A DNA stretch of 10,998 nucleotides from Dehalococcoidia bacterium UBA1123 (lineage in GTDB: Bacteria; Chloroflexota; Dehalococcoidia; Lucifugimonadales; UBA1123). Under the pieces are notes generated by a model that saw nothing but the letters and a program-made list of their open reading frames with translations, was not told where the DNA came from and made no database searches. Position 1 is the first letter of the stretch; each line of letters begins with the position of its first letter. Shown in pieces: positions 1 to 7,950 of this stretch. The stretch is taken from assembly GCA_002313895.1 (NCBI GenBank), contig DCAW01000050.1:34649-45646 (forward strand). The letters are read 5' to 3'. Position numbers and translations under genes: made by a program.

Positions 1-2031
1 AGCATGTGCTACAACCTGCCCGTTATCGAAGCAATTCTTGATGACCGCTCGGCGCGAGCGCTCTACCTCTACCCTACCAAGGCTCTGGCCCAGGATCAGG
101 CAACCAAGCTGGCAGCGCTGATCCCGGACGAGCGCAAAGTCCGTCACGGCATATATGACGGCGACACGCCATCGCCTGACCGCGCAGGAATCCGGCGACA
201 ATCCCAGATCGTGATGTCCAATCCTGACATGCTCCACGTCGGAATTCTCCCTAACCACCGGGCCTGGTACCAATTCCTGCGAGGACTGCGTTTCGTTGTG
301 ATCGACGAGGCCCATGTGTACCGAGGCGTGTTTGGGTCCCACGTTGCCAACGTCTTGCGACGACTGCGGAGGCTCTGCGCTGCCTTCGGAAGCTCCCCGC
401 AATTCATCCTCTGTTCCGCGACGATCGCAAATCCTGGAGAACACGCCGAGAAGTTGGTGGGCCTGCCATTTGAAGTCATCGAAGAAGATGGCTCTCCATA
501 CGGAGGCAAGGATTTTGTGTTCTGGAACCCTCCGATGATCGACATCGCCGAAGGCAGCCGTCGCAGCACAAACAGCGAGTCCACTCAGCTTTTTTCAGAA
601 CTCTTGCGCCGACACACGCGCACTATGACGTTCGTGCGAAGCCGCAGGCTGGCCGAGTTAATCTACGTCTACACCCGCGACCAGTTGCAGCCCACCCATC
701 CCATTGTCGCCAAACGGATCGCGCCGTACCGAGCCAGCTATCTTCCGGAAGACCGCAGGCGAATCGAGCGCGACTTGTTCGAGGGAAATCTGCTGGGAAT
801 CACGACAACCAACGCGATGGAATTGGGCGTGGACGTAGGAAATTTGGACGCGACGATTATGAACGGCTATCCTGGAAGCATCGCCAGCTCGTGGCAACAG
901 GCAGGACGCAGCGGGCGCAGAGGAGAGCGTTCGTTGAGCGTCATGGTCGCGCTAAACAACCCCCTGGACCAGTACCTGATGAATCACCCAGAAACGTTCT
1001 TCGGCAAGACCAACGAGGCCGCACGAATCTCGCCATCAAACCCTTACGTCCTCAAACCCCATCTGTTGTGCGCTGCGTACGAATCTCCACTGACCCTGGA
1101 TGACACAAAATACTTCGGCCCCGACCTCCTCTGGTACGCCGATGAACTGATAGAGGACGAGTTCATGCACTCTCGGCTGGGCCGTTGGCACCTTCGTCCG
1201 GAGATCACCTACCCCTCGCAACAGGTGAACATCCGCTCGGCGTCCAGCGAATTTTACACACTGGTGGAAGAGTCCAGTGGAGTCATTCTGGAAACGGTAT
1301 CCGAGGACACGGCGTTTATGCAATTGCATCCTGGGGCCATCTATCTCCATCAGGGCGAGCCGTATTTGATTACCGACCTCGACCTTGAGTCACATACCGC
1401 GTACGCCAAATTGACTGACGCTCCCTACTACACGGAGGTTCGAGACTTCACCGAGACAAGAGTTTTGAACGTCTTCAAACACAAAGAAGCAGGCACAACG
1501 ACTGCGTATCTTGGAGAGGTGAACGTCTCAATTCATGTGGTGGGGTTCAAAAGGAAGGCGCATTATACTGACGATGTGCTGGGTGAAGAGCACATCCAGT
1601 TGCCGCCTCAGAGCTTCGACACTATATCCTTGTGGTTCGACGTCCCGCCGGACACGCTCAGGTTAATTCACGATGAGAAATTGGATCTTGCGGGCGGACT
1701 GCACGCTGTGGAACATGCGGCCATCGGGTTGCTGCCTTTGTTCGCGCTGTGCGACAGAAACGACATTGGCGGAATATCGACTCCCCTGCATCCTGACACC
1801 GGCAAGCCTCAGGTGTTCATCCACGACGGCCACCCCGGAGGCGTCGGAGTCGCAGAAAGGGGTTATGAGATAATCGAGGAACTCTGGCAAGCAACCTACG
1901 ACGTCATTTCCGAGTGCCCTTGCGAAGCCGGGTGCCCTAGCTGTGTCCACTCCCCCAAGTGCGGCAACAACAATCAGCCGTTGGACAAAGAAGTTGCGAA
2001 ATTGTTGTTGAGTGCGTTCCTTGATTTATAG
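1..2031 (+). CDS. mrfA: MrfA/YprA-family DEAH-box DNA helicase with C-terminal DUF1998 cysteine cluster (5' end outside the window)
   Basis: This is a superfamily 2 ATP-dependent helicase of the kind that, in Bacillus subtilis, acts in excision repair of mitomycin-type DNA damage. The reading frame is open to the left edge. The first codons read SMCYNLPV, which normally directly follows the Walker A GKS, so motif I and roughly 75-90 residues are missing and the Met at base 4 is not the start. Counting from that Met: motif Ia YPTKALAQDQ (23-32), motif II DEAH (101-104), motif III SAT (138-140), motif V TTTNAMELGVDVG (267-279) and motif VI QQAGRSGRRG (298-307). The C-terminal DUF1998 region has HAVEHA (567-572), DGHPGG (608-613) and a putative metal-binding cluster CPCEAGCPSCVHSPKC (638-653), as in MrfA. 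It ends in TAG. The partner exonuclease gene mrfB is not seen here. The family call is firm; the repair role is by homology. Confidence 0.9.
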   Translation, partial: SMCYNLPVIEAILDDRSARALYLYPTKALAQDQATKLAALIPDERKVRHGIYDGDTPSPDRAGIRRQSQIVMSNPDMLHVGILPNHRAWYQFLRGLRFVVIDEAHVYRGVFGSHVANVLRRLRRLCAAFGSSPQFILCSATIANPGEHAEKLVGLPFEVIEEDGSPYGGKDFVFWNPPMIDIAEGSRRSTNSESTQLFSELLRRHTRTMTFVRSRRLAELIYVYTRDQLQPTHPIVAKRIAPYRASYLPEDRRRIERDLFEGNLLGITTTNAMELGVDVGNLDATIMNGYPGSIASSWQQAGRSGRRGERSLSVMVALNNPLDQYLMNHPETFFGKTNEAARISPSNPYVLKPHLLCAAYESPLTLDDTKYFGPDLLWYADELIEDEFMHSRLGRWHLRPEITYPSQQVNIRSASSEFYTLVEESSGVILETVSEDTAFMQLHPGAIYLHQGEPYLITDLDLESHTAYAKLTDAPYYTEVRDFTETRVLNVFKHKEAGTTTAYLGEVNVSIHVVGFKRKAHYTDDVLGEEHIQLPPQSFDTISLWFDVPPDTLRLIHDEKLDLAGGLHAVEHAAIGLLPLFALCDRNDIGGISTPLHPDTGKPQVFIHDGHPGGVGVAERGYEIIEELWQATYDVISECPCEAGCPSCVHSPKCGNNNQPLDKEVAKLLLSAFLDL

Positions 2032-2110
2032 CAAGTGTATACATTGTCATTTCGCGAATCTCGTAACAAAAACACCGTACCTGAAGAGCCTGGATTTTTT
2101 CGTGATCAAA

Positions 2111-2139
2111 TTGACACTCTAATGACCATATGATAACCT
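2111..2139 (+). promoter_or_regulatory. Candidate sigma70-type promoter for the selenoprotein gene
   Basis: A perfect TTGACA (2111-2116) is followed after 17 bases by TAACCT (2134-2139), a weak -10 matching three of six consensus bases. A better-looking -10, TATGAT (2128-2133), lies too close to this -35 to pair with it. The position is sensible: in the 202-base gap after the helicase, about 90 bases before the next start. This is a consensus match only. Confidence 0.35.
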
Positions 2140-2218
2140 CCGGTAGTCACCAGATGCGCCTACGATAAGCATGATTAATGACGGTATTAACCAAGGCTGT
2201 CACCATCAGGCGCAAATA

Positions 2219-2225
2219 CAGGAGG
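2219..2225 (+). promoter_or_regulatory. Strong Shine-Dalgarno of the SelW-like gene (decides the start)
   Basis: CAGGAGG lies 8 bases before the ATG at 2234. This marks 2234 as the true start, upstream of the in-frame UGA. The next in-frame ATG (2309) has no purine-rich SD before it, so translation is meant to begin before the UGA and pass through it. Confidence 0.8.
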
Positions 2226-2233
2226 TTTGACAC

Positions 2234-2521
2234 ATGGCTGGAGAAGGCAAATTCGACATCGAGATCGTTTACTGCGTACCTTGAGCACACTTCGGCACGG
2301 CGGCCTGGATGGCTTCCGAGATGTTCGCTGAAGGCGGAAAAGAAGTTGCTATCAAGATGACCCCCGGCGTGGCCGGCATCTTGCAAGTTTACGTTGACGG
2401 CGACAAGATTTTTGACAAGAAGGAAGAGGACGGAAAGTTCCCAGACCTTCCTCGTGTCAAGCAGATGCGGGCGGTTGTCAGGGACAGGCTAGAAGCTCTC
2501 GTTCCCGCAGACGACAACTAG
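2234..2521 (+). CDS. SelW/Rdx-family selenoprotein, UGA-encoded selenocysteine in a CxxU motif
   Basis: This is a small thioredoxin-fold redox protein of the SelW/SelT/SelH (Rdx) family, 95 residues if the UGA at 2282-2284 is read as selenocysteine. The N-terminus reads MAGEGKFDIEIVYCVPU (C14, U17). The sequence then continues in frame for 78 residues through AHFGTAAWMASEMF, GILQVYVDGDKIFDKK (about 47-62) and EDGKFPD, matching the family pattern of YCxxC/U, a GxFEV-like strand, a K-rich turn and GxFPD. Cysteine forms of the family carry C where the UGA lies. The ATG at 2234 has a strong SD. A hairpin suited to a bacterial SECIS follows the UGA, and a terminator follows the TAG stop. The gene appears to be its own transcription unit. 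The physiological partner is unknown; a thiol-based redox role is inferred from the family. The alternative, a nonsense-mutated pseudogene, is unlikely because the downstream half is intact and the UGA sits exactly at the redox-active position. Confidence 0.88.
2296..2320 (+). promoter_or_regulatory. Candidate bacterial SECIS hairpin for Sec insertion
   Basis: Downstream of the UGA, bases 2296-2305 can pair with 2311-2320. The upper stem is C2305-G2311, C2304-G2312, G2303-C2313 and the wobble G2302-U2314. After a C2301/U2315 mismatch come G2300-C2316, G2299-C2317 and C2298-G2318; after an A/A mismatch, C2296-G2320. The apical loop is UGGAU (2306-2310), with a G in its second position. The loop starts 21 bases after the UGA. 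This distance and loop type fit the bacterial SECIS pattern recognised by SelB. It was folded by eye; no energy calculation was done. Confidence 0.6.
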
Positions 2522-2547
2522 TCCAACGCTCAACTAGAGCAACCAAT

Positions 2548-2578
2548 AAAACCCCGGACCTCCACAGTCCGGGGTTTT
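2548..2578 (+). terminator. Rho-independent terminator after the selenoprotein gene
   Basis: The stem CCCCGGAC (2552-2559) pairs perfectly with GTCCGGGG (2567-2574) around a 7-base loop. It is followed by TTTTT (2575-2579), and AAAA (2548-2551) precedes it, so the stem can extend over the T-run and the element may work in both directions. It separates the small redox gene from the CoA-transferase gene. Confidence 0.92.
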
Positions 2579-2634
2579 TGTTTTGTCAAAGACCACCCAG
2601 GCGCGTTCAATCAGCTATTTGCTGTTGTATTGCC

Positions 2635-2663
2635 TTGACACTAGAATCGCCAAAGCTAACAAT
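2635..2663 (+). promoter_or_regulatory. Candidate promoter for the CoA-transferase/glycosyltransferase pair
   Basis: A perfect TTGACA (2635-2640) lies downstream of the terminator. About 16-17 bases later is the weak -10-like stretch TAACAAT (2657-2663). The start codon follows about 56 bases further on. Only the -35 is convincing. Confidence 0.35.
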
Positions 2664-2718
2664 TGTTCGAGACAACTCCGCCCCAATCATATTGAGCAGT
2701 CCACGGAATTCTTGAAAC

Positions 2719-5073
2719 ATGAGTGACACCTTGGCCGATAGCCAGACACAAAGCGCCCTCGATGGGATATGCATGCTAGACATGACCACTGGAATGGCGG
2801 GAGCGCTGGGTGCAATGTTCCTTTGCGACAACGGAGCCAGAGTTGTCAGACTTGTCGGCCATGACGACGAGATCGTTCGACCTGAGCCAGGCTTTGCGCT
2901 CTGGGACAGAGGCAAAGAGGTCGTTATGCTTGATTCACGCGATCTCGAAACATTGCACAACCTCTGGCAGGCGGCAGATGTCGTAATTGAGGACATTGCG
3001 CCAGGATTCGAGAAGGAAGTGATGTTCCGTGCGGCAGCTAAGGCGAATCCGAACCTGATACGTTGCACGATCTCGGCGTATGGCAATGCGGGCCCACTGC
3101 TCGACGAACCGGCGGATCACGACCTCGTGATGGCCCGAATGGGAATCCTTGCTAACCAACCCTCATTTCGCGGTGGGCCGATCCATGTTGTGCATCCTGT
3201 CGCCAGTGTAGGAGCAGGATTGTTGGCAGCTCTGGGCGTGACGGCGGCCCTATTGCATCGAGAGCGCACCGGCGCGGCTCAGAGAGTCGAAACCTCGCTG
3301 ATGGCCGGCGCCCTCTTGTACTCTCCCAAAGCGATCGGAGACAACCTGCAACCACGCACGATGATGATGAGTCCTGCAGGCGGCGGACCGTTTTACAGTG
3401 TGTTCGAGTGCGCCGACGGCGAGTGGATACAGCTAGGCTGTATCCACTCCGGGTTCGTGGACTTGGCGGCGGCTGTGTTAGGCATCGCGCACTTGATGAC
3501 CGATCCTGAATTTGGCGACGGGCGTTATCCGCAATCTGAAACAGCCCGAGCGAAGCTGTTTAACATCGTCGCCAATGCCATGCGAACAAAACCAGCTTCA
3601 AAATGGATGCGGATTTTCGAGGATGCCGACGTCCCGTACGCGCCCGCATTGACCACAGAACAGGCGATGGACGACCCGCAAATAATGCACAACGACATGA
3701 TTATGGAGCTAGATGATCCGCTTTTAGGAATGACATCTCTTGCGGGCCTGCCTATCAATCTGTCGCAAACTCCCGGAAACGTGCGCGGCCCCAGAGCATC
3801 GTCGGCTGTCCAAGCCGTCGATTGGCTATCGGAAAATCCCGACCTCGTTAAAAATCAAACAGTTTCAGCAGGCGACAACCAAGATGAGTTGCCCCTCCAT
3901 GATGTGAAAATATTGGAGGCGGCCAATGTGATCGCAGGCCCAATTGCCGGCAGATTGCTGGCGGACCTGGGAGCGAAAATCGTGAAGCTGGAGTCATTAT
4001 ACGGCGATATTTCCCGCCCCGCTGGGGCCGGCGGTTTCGTGTTCTATAACGCCAATAAACGCTCGATCTCCGTCAACACACGCACCGAGCAAGGGCGCGA
4101 GATTGCCCAACGGATCGCGGCAGAATCCGACGTTTTGCTGGCTAACATGAGGCCAGGCGCTACAGATCGCATGGGCCTTTCAAGTGAAAAGCTGGCGGAA
4201 ATCAACCCCAACCTCATTGAGACACACGTTACCGCATATGGCTGGACTGGCCCGTACGCTCACCGGCCCGGTGTTGACCCCCTGGCCCAAGCGATAACTG
4301 GACTTCAACGCGCCCAGGGCGGCAATGGCTTGCCGCCAATGTTCCTCGGCCGTCTGGCGCCTTGTGACTACACCGGAGGGGCGATGACAGCGCTGGGAGC
4401 CGTGATGGCGCTTTTCGCCCGCGAGCGCACCGGCGTTGCCCAAAAAGTGAACACCAATTTGTTGAGCGCCGGAATCATAATGAACGCCGACGGTTTCATG
4501 CGAGCTGAAGGCAAACAACCACGTCGACTTGCTGACAGCCGACATTTCGGACTCAACGCTTTGCACCGGCTTTACGAAACGTCTCACGGATGGATCTACC
4601 TTTCTGCGAATGGCGAAGAAAATATTGCTTCGCTATTCCAAGCTATTGGCGCCACTGCCCTGTTCGCCGATTCCCGATTCGGCAATGAAGACGCCCGCGC
4701 TTCGCATGATGACGAACTCGCCATCTGTCTCGCAGAAATTTTCTCGGGCCTCAGCGCTCAAGCCGCCCACCAAAAGCTAACAGAGGCAGGAGTCCCGTCT
4801 GCGCCGGTCGCTGAAGAATACGAAACGGCATTCTATGATGACCCGCAGGCCGTCGAGAACGGCCACGTATCGCAAATCGAACATCCGACTATTGGCACTT
4901 TGAAAATGGCCGTAAATCTTGTCACTTTTGGTCGGGTAAAACGTGAAGTCAGGCTCGCGACTCCGTTACTGGGTCAGCAGACGCAAGATATACTTTCCGA
5001 AATAGGATACTCGGTTGACGACATCCAGACGTTGTATCAGTCGGAAGTGGTCAAGACAGAATCTCACGCATGA
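2719..5073 (+). CDS. Tandem-fused CaiB/BaiF-type class III CoA-transferase (two family units in one chain)
   Basis: Class III CoA-transferases move CoA between carboxylic acids through an aspartyl-CoA intermediate; the substrate here cannot be told. At 784 residues the chain is about twice a single family unit. Unit 1 (about 14-365) shows the matching landmarks DVVIEDIAPG (87-96), SAYGNAGP (119-126) and HDLVMARMG with candidate catalytic D135. Unit 2 (about 392-770) shows AGPIAGRLLADLGAKIVKLE, SDVLLANMRPG, TAYGWTGP and GVDPLAQAITG with candidate D520. The linker (about 366-391) is polar. Unit 1 is the more divergent: its first motif has lost the usual GP and the acidic residue of KxE. It may therefore be a structural or differently selective half; the family normally works as an interlocked dimer, and a fusion could form a pseudo-dimer. 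The SD before the ATG is weak. It ends TGA, overlapping the next gene by ATGA. Confidence 0.88.
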   Translation: MSDTLADSQTQSALDGICMLDMTTGMAGALGAMFLCDNGARVVRLVGHDDEIVRPEPGFALWDRGKEVVMLDSRDLETLHNLWQAADVVIEDIAPGFEKEVMFRAAAKANPNLIRCTISAYGNAGPLLDEPADHDLVMARMGILANQPSFRGGPIHVVHPVASVGAGLLAALGVTAALLHRERTGAAQRVETSLMAGALLYSPKAIGDNLQPRTMMMSPAGGGPFYSVFECADGEWIQLGCIHSGFVDLAAAVLGIAHLMTDPEFGDGRYPQSETARAKLFNIVANAMRTKPASKWMRIFEDADVPYAPALTTEQAMDDPQIMHNDMIMELDDPLLGMTSLAGLPINLSQTPGNVRGPRASSAVQAVDWLSENPDLVKNQTVSAGDNQDELPLHDVKILEAANVIAGPIAGRLLADLGAKIVKLESLYGDISRPAGAGGFVFYNANKRSISVNTRTEQGREIAQRIAAESDVLLANMRPGATDRMGLSSEKLAEINPNLIETHVTAYGWTGPYAHRPGVDPLAQAITGLQRAQGGNGLPPMFLGRLAPCDYTGGAMTALGAVMALFARERTGVAQKVNTNLLSAGIIMNADGFMRAEGKQPRRLADSRHFGLNALHRLYETSHGWIYLSANGEENIASLFQAIGATALFADSRFGNEDARASHDDELAICLAEIFSGLSAQAAHQKLTEAGVPSAPVAEEYETAFYDDPQAVENGHVSQIEHPTIGTLKMAVNLVTFGRVKREVRLATPLLGQQTQDILSEIGYSVDDIQTLYQSEVVKTESHA

Positions 5074-7943
5074 GGAACTCCGAGCCTGGCGCGTTGCGAT
5101 TCGTGCTGGTGGCGTCGGCCTTCGTGCTGTGTGGACTGGCCGTTTATCTCATCAGGGACAACAACTTGCGTTGGGCCGTCGCTCCGTTGGTCGTTGGCGT
5201 TGGAGCGATGGTTTTGTCCGTTTCCAGGCGTCAGCTTTCGACTCCTGCTAACAGCTCAACCAATGTCTCAACCTGTCCTTCCGAGCCTGTGCAATTAAGC
5301 TTACGTATGCCTCAGATCGATGATTCTCCAGTTGAAGCTCAACCGAAAATTAGAGTCCGGGTAACCGAGTTCAACTTGGGGGCGGCTGGCATATTGTTAA
5401 GCGGGCTGTTGTTAGGTTTATCGCTCCGCGAGTTTGGTCTTGAAGAGGTCGAGAGCCGGACCCTCGCGTGGTATTCCTACGGCGCGTCGATGATCATCTT
5501 AATTGTCTCACTGCCGACAATTGAAGGTCGATGGACGGCCGTCTGGCAGGCGATCCGACATCGAGACGGACTCCATTTCAGTCTGAACGCGCTCATGCCC
5601 TGGCTCATGTTGGCAGGCATTTTGACGCTGGGCGCCGGATTGAGGCTCTACAATCTGGAAGACCTACCGGCGGGACTGTGGTTCGATGAGGCTGATAACC
5701 TGCTCCAGGCGCGAGAAATCGTGCGAGACCCGGGGAATCTGAAAGTCTACGTGCCGTCTACTAACCTTCCGTCGATGTTCCTCATGCCCATCGCGGTTCT
5801 GATAAAACTGGGCGGCCTCGCAATCACCACCGGCAGATTGGCGAGCGTGGCGTTCGGGTTGTTGGGAATCGTCACAGCGTTTCTTTTCGTCAGGTTCATA
5901 CTTGGAACATGGCCTGGGCTAATCGCTGCGTTCCTAGTGACTGTCATGCGTTGGGACATCAATTGGAGCCGGATTGGGATGCACGGCATCACGGCCCCGC
6001 TCTTTGCGGCGCTGACCGCATACCTGACGCTTCGAGCATTGAGAAGCGAACGTATTTCGGACTACGGATTCGCCGGCGTGTCTCTCGGCCTGTCGATGTG
6101 GTTCTACACTTCTTTGCGGGTGTTCCCGCTGGTCGTCGGATTTCTGCTTCTGCACCATCTGATTTTTCAACGCCCGGTTATCCGAGATTTCATCGGGCGC
6201 GTGACAGTTATGACGTTGGTGGCGTTGGTCGTGGCTGCTCCAGTCGTACAGTTCGCTATCGACGAATCTGAACAATTCTTCGCCCGCGCCGACACAACGT
6301 CGGTGTTCACCCTCGCCCCCAGAGATCAGGTTGCAGACCGACTTCAAGACAGCTTCGTTCAACACGCCTTGATGTTCCATGCAAAGGGCGATCCGAACCC
6401 TCGACACAACATTCCCGGTGAACCCATGCTGGACTTTTTATCCGGTATTTTGATGCTTTTGGGGTTGGGAATTGCGCTATGGCGCTGGAGAGATATCGCG
6501 CTCATCAGCCTGCCTTTTTGGGTGTTTTTCATGATCCTGCCGGGCGTGCTCACTGTCCCTTGGGAGGCGCCACAATCTCTGCGGGCGATTTCAGTTATTC
6601 CGGCAGTGGCGGCTATGTGCGCCCTGGTTATCACGGTAATCTGGAGCGCGGGAAGGAGCGCGCCGTGGGTATCAATTCGTCGGGCGACAACGCCATTTGT
6701 TCTGGCGTTGTTGGGGACCATCGCATATTTGAACGTCGACACCTACTTCGGCGAGCAGGCTGATAATCCTGAAGTTTTCGCTTCCTTTTCCACAGACGAA
6801 ACCCTGATGTCCCGCCACATGACAGAACAGCAAAGGCGCGGGTACAGCATCTGGGTGTCGCGACAGTTCCTGTTTGGCCTCACAAGCACGCTGTTAGCAA
6901 ATCACCCTAGATTCGAGATTATCAAGGCTCCTGAGACTATACCCTTGGATTCTGCACTGGTGTGGCGCGGCGCTTCGATCTACCTTGAGCCGCGGGAACC
7001 CGGATTCTACCAAACGTTAAAGGCCTATTATCCGGACGGACAGTTTACTGAGGTTCGCGCTCCACGTGGCGGCGATCCGCTCTACTATTCTGTCGTAATT
7101 AGCGCAGAGCAATTATCTGCTCGGCAGGGCTTGGAAGCGACTTACGTGCAGAGTAGCGGTTCGACCGTCGATCAGACAGTCATCACACCGCAGGCCGTTT
7201 GGCATGCAGACCTGGGGCCAGACCAGTTCCCTTACGAGTTAGTTTGGGAAGGCAGTCTGCACGTAGTGCATCCTGGAGACTACATGCTGAAGTTGGATGG
7301 CGACATCAACGCCACGGTAGAGTTGGACGGTCGAAAGATTCTCGATCAGGACAAACTCGAAGTCAGCCTCGTTCCTGCGGTTGGGCTGCATTCGATCTCG
7401 ATTCGAGGGACTATCGACGAGTCGAACACTTTCATCAGGCTCTTGTGGCAGCCGCCAGACGGGGATTTAGAGCCTGTGCCGGTCAACAACTTGTATCACG
7501 GATCGGTTCGGCCTATCGGGCTGGCGGGACAATTCTTCGGGGGTCAGGAAGCAAAGGACACGCCCGATGCTTCGCACGTCACCCCGGCGACCGACAATTT
7601 CTACTACACGCCCGTAGTGGAGGAACCCAGTCTCGGAGTTTGGGAAGGCGCTTTGACAATTGAGGGCCCCAGTGTCTATCAGTTCAGGGTCCAAGGCTCA
7701 GGAACCGTGAAGTTGTATGTCAACGATAAACTCGTGGCGAGCCGTCCGCCATCTGACGATGTCGAAGACGCCGGGGAAATCGGGCTGCAGGCCGGGGTCG
7801 TCCCGATTCGGGTGACATACTTCTCGCCATCGCCGCCGTCTCAATTCAAAGTATTATGGGCGCCGCTCGGCCGGCCTTTCGAGCCAATTCCCCAGGAGTT
7901 GATGACTCCTTCTCAAGAGCGCATGTTCCGAGTCATTGATTAG
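5070..7943 (+). CDS. Polytopic GT-C-like (ArnT/PMT-type) glycosyltransferase with two C-terminal PA14-like domains
   Basis: This is probably an inner-membrane enzyme that transfers a sugar from a lipid-linked donor on the outer face. Roughly 14-16 hydrophobic segments fill residues 10-555 (for example 11-28, 34-51, 101-118, 134-151, 175-192, 258-278, 304-322, 377-396, 476-495, 505-525). The first large loop carries LPAGLWFDEADN with acidic pair D206-E207, the catalytic-type DE of GT39/ArnT-like enzymes. A second loop has MFHAKGDPNPRHNIPG (435-450). After residue 560 the chain is soluble and presumably extracytoplasmic. Two beta-rich PA14-like units follow (about 686-806 and 815-945), with the shared pattern of W-E-G-x-L/x-T, G-x-Y and L-D-G/V-N-D; PA14 domains often bind carbohydrate. 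The ATG overlaps the stop of the CoA-transferase gene, with no clear SD, suggesting translational coupling. Acceptor and donor are unknown. Confidence 0.8.
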   Translation: MRNSEPGALRFVLVASAFVLCGLAVYLIRDNNLRWAVAPLVVGVGAMVLSVSRRQLSTPANSSTNVSTCPSEPVQLSLRMPQIDDSPVEAQPKIRVRVTEFNLGAAGILLSGLLLGLSLREFGLEEVESRTLAWYSYGASMIILIVSLPTIEGRWTAVWQAIRHRDGLHFSLNALMPWLMLAGILTLGAGLRLYNLEDLPAGLWFDEADNLLQAREIVRDPGNLKVYVPSTNLPSMFLMPIAVLIKLGGLAITTGRLASVAFGLLGIVTAFLFVRFILGTWPGLIAAFLVTVMRWDINWSRIGMHGITAPLFAALTAYLTLRALRSERISDYGFAGVSLGLSMWFYTSLRVFPLVVGFLLLHHLIFQRPVIRDFIGRVTVMTLVALVVAAPVVQFAIDESEQFFARADTTSVFTLAPRDQVADRLQDSFVQHALMFHAKGDPNPRHNIPGEPMLDFLSGILMLLGLGIALWRWRDIALISLPFWVFFMILPGVLTVPWEAPQSLRAISVIPAVAAMCALVITVIWSAGRSAPWVSIRRATTPFVLALLGTIAYLNVDTYFGEQADNPEVFASFSTDETLMSRHMTEQQRRGYSIWVSRQFLFGLTSTLLANHPRFEIIKAPETIPLDSALVWRGASIYLEPREPGFYQTLKAYYPDGQFTEVRAPRGGDPLYYSVVISAEQLSARQGLEATYVQSSGSTVDQTVITPQAVWHADLGPDQFPYELVWEGSLHVVHPGDYMLKLDGDINATVELDGRKILDQDKLEVSLVPAVGLHSISIRGTIDESNTFIRLLWQPPDGDLEPVPVNNLYHGSVRPIGLAGQFFGGQEAKDTPDASHVTPATDNFYYTPVVEEPSLGVWEGALTIEGPSVYQFRVQGSGTVKLYVNDKLVASRPPSDDVEDAGEIGLQAGVVPIRVTYFSPSPPSQFKVLWAPLGRPFEPIPQELMTPSQERMFRVID

Positions 7944-7950
7944 TCGGAGT

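Noticed and set aside
2082..2100. T-run after the helicase gene as an intrinsic terminator
   Set aside because: Six Ts are present, but no stable GC hairpin lies directly before them.
2175..2190. Hairpin TTAAT/ATTAA in the leader of the selenoprotein gene as a riboswitch or attenuator
   Set aside because: There are only five A-T pairs, no conserved core and no following U-run.
2234..2284. Nonsense-mutated pseudogene or frameshift instead of a selenoprotein
   Set aside because: The frame is unbroken on both sides, the downstream part is well preserved, and the UGA falls exactly on the redox Cys position; chance decay would not favour this site.
2309..2521. A separate 70-residue gene starting at ATG 2309
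   Set aside because: It has no SD, lacks the redox motif and is the in-frame tail of the 2234 gene; the start upstream of the UGA explains the whole family sequence.
2607..3086. Antisense 159-residue reading frame over the start of the CoA-transferase gene
   Set aside because: It has a low-complexity, Ser/Arg-rich shadow composition and no family features, and it lies opposite a convincing gene.
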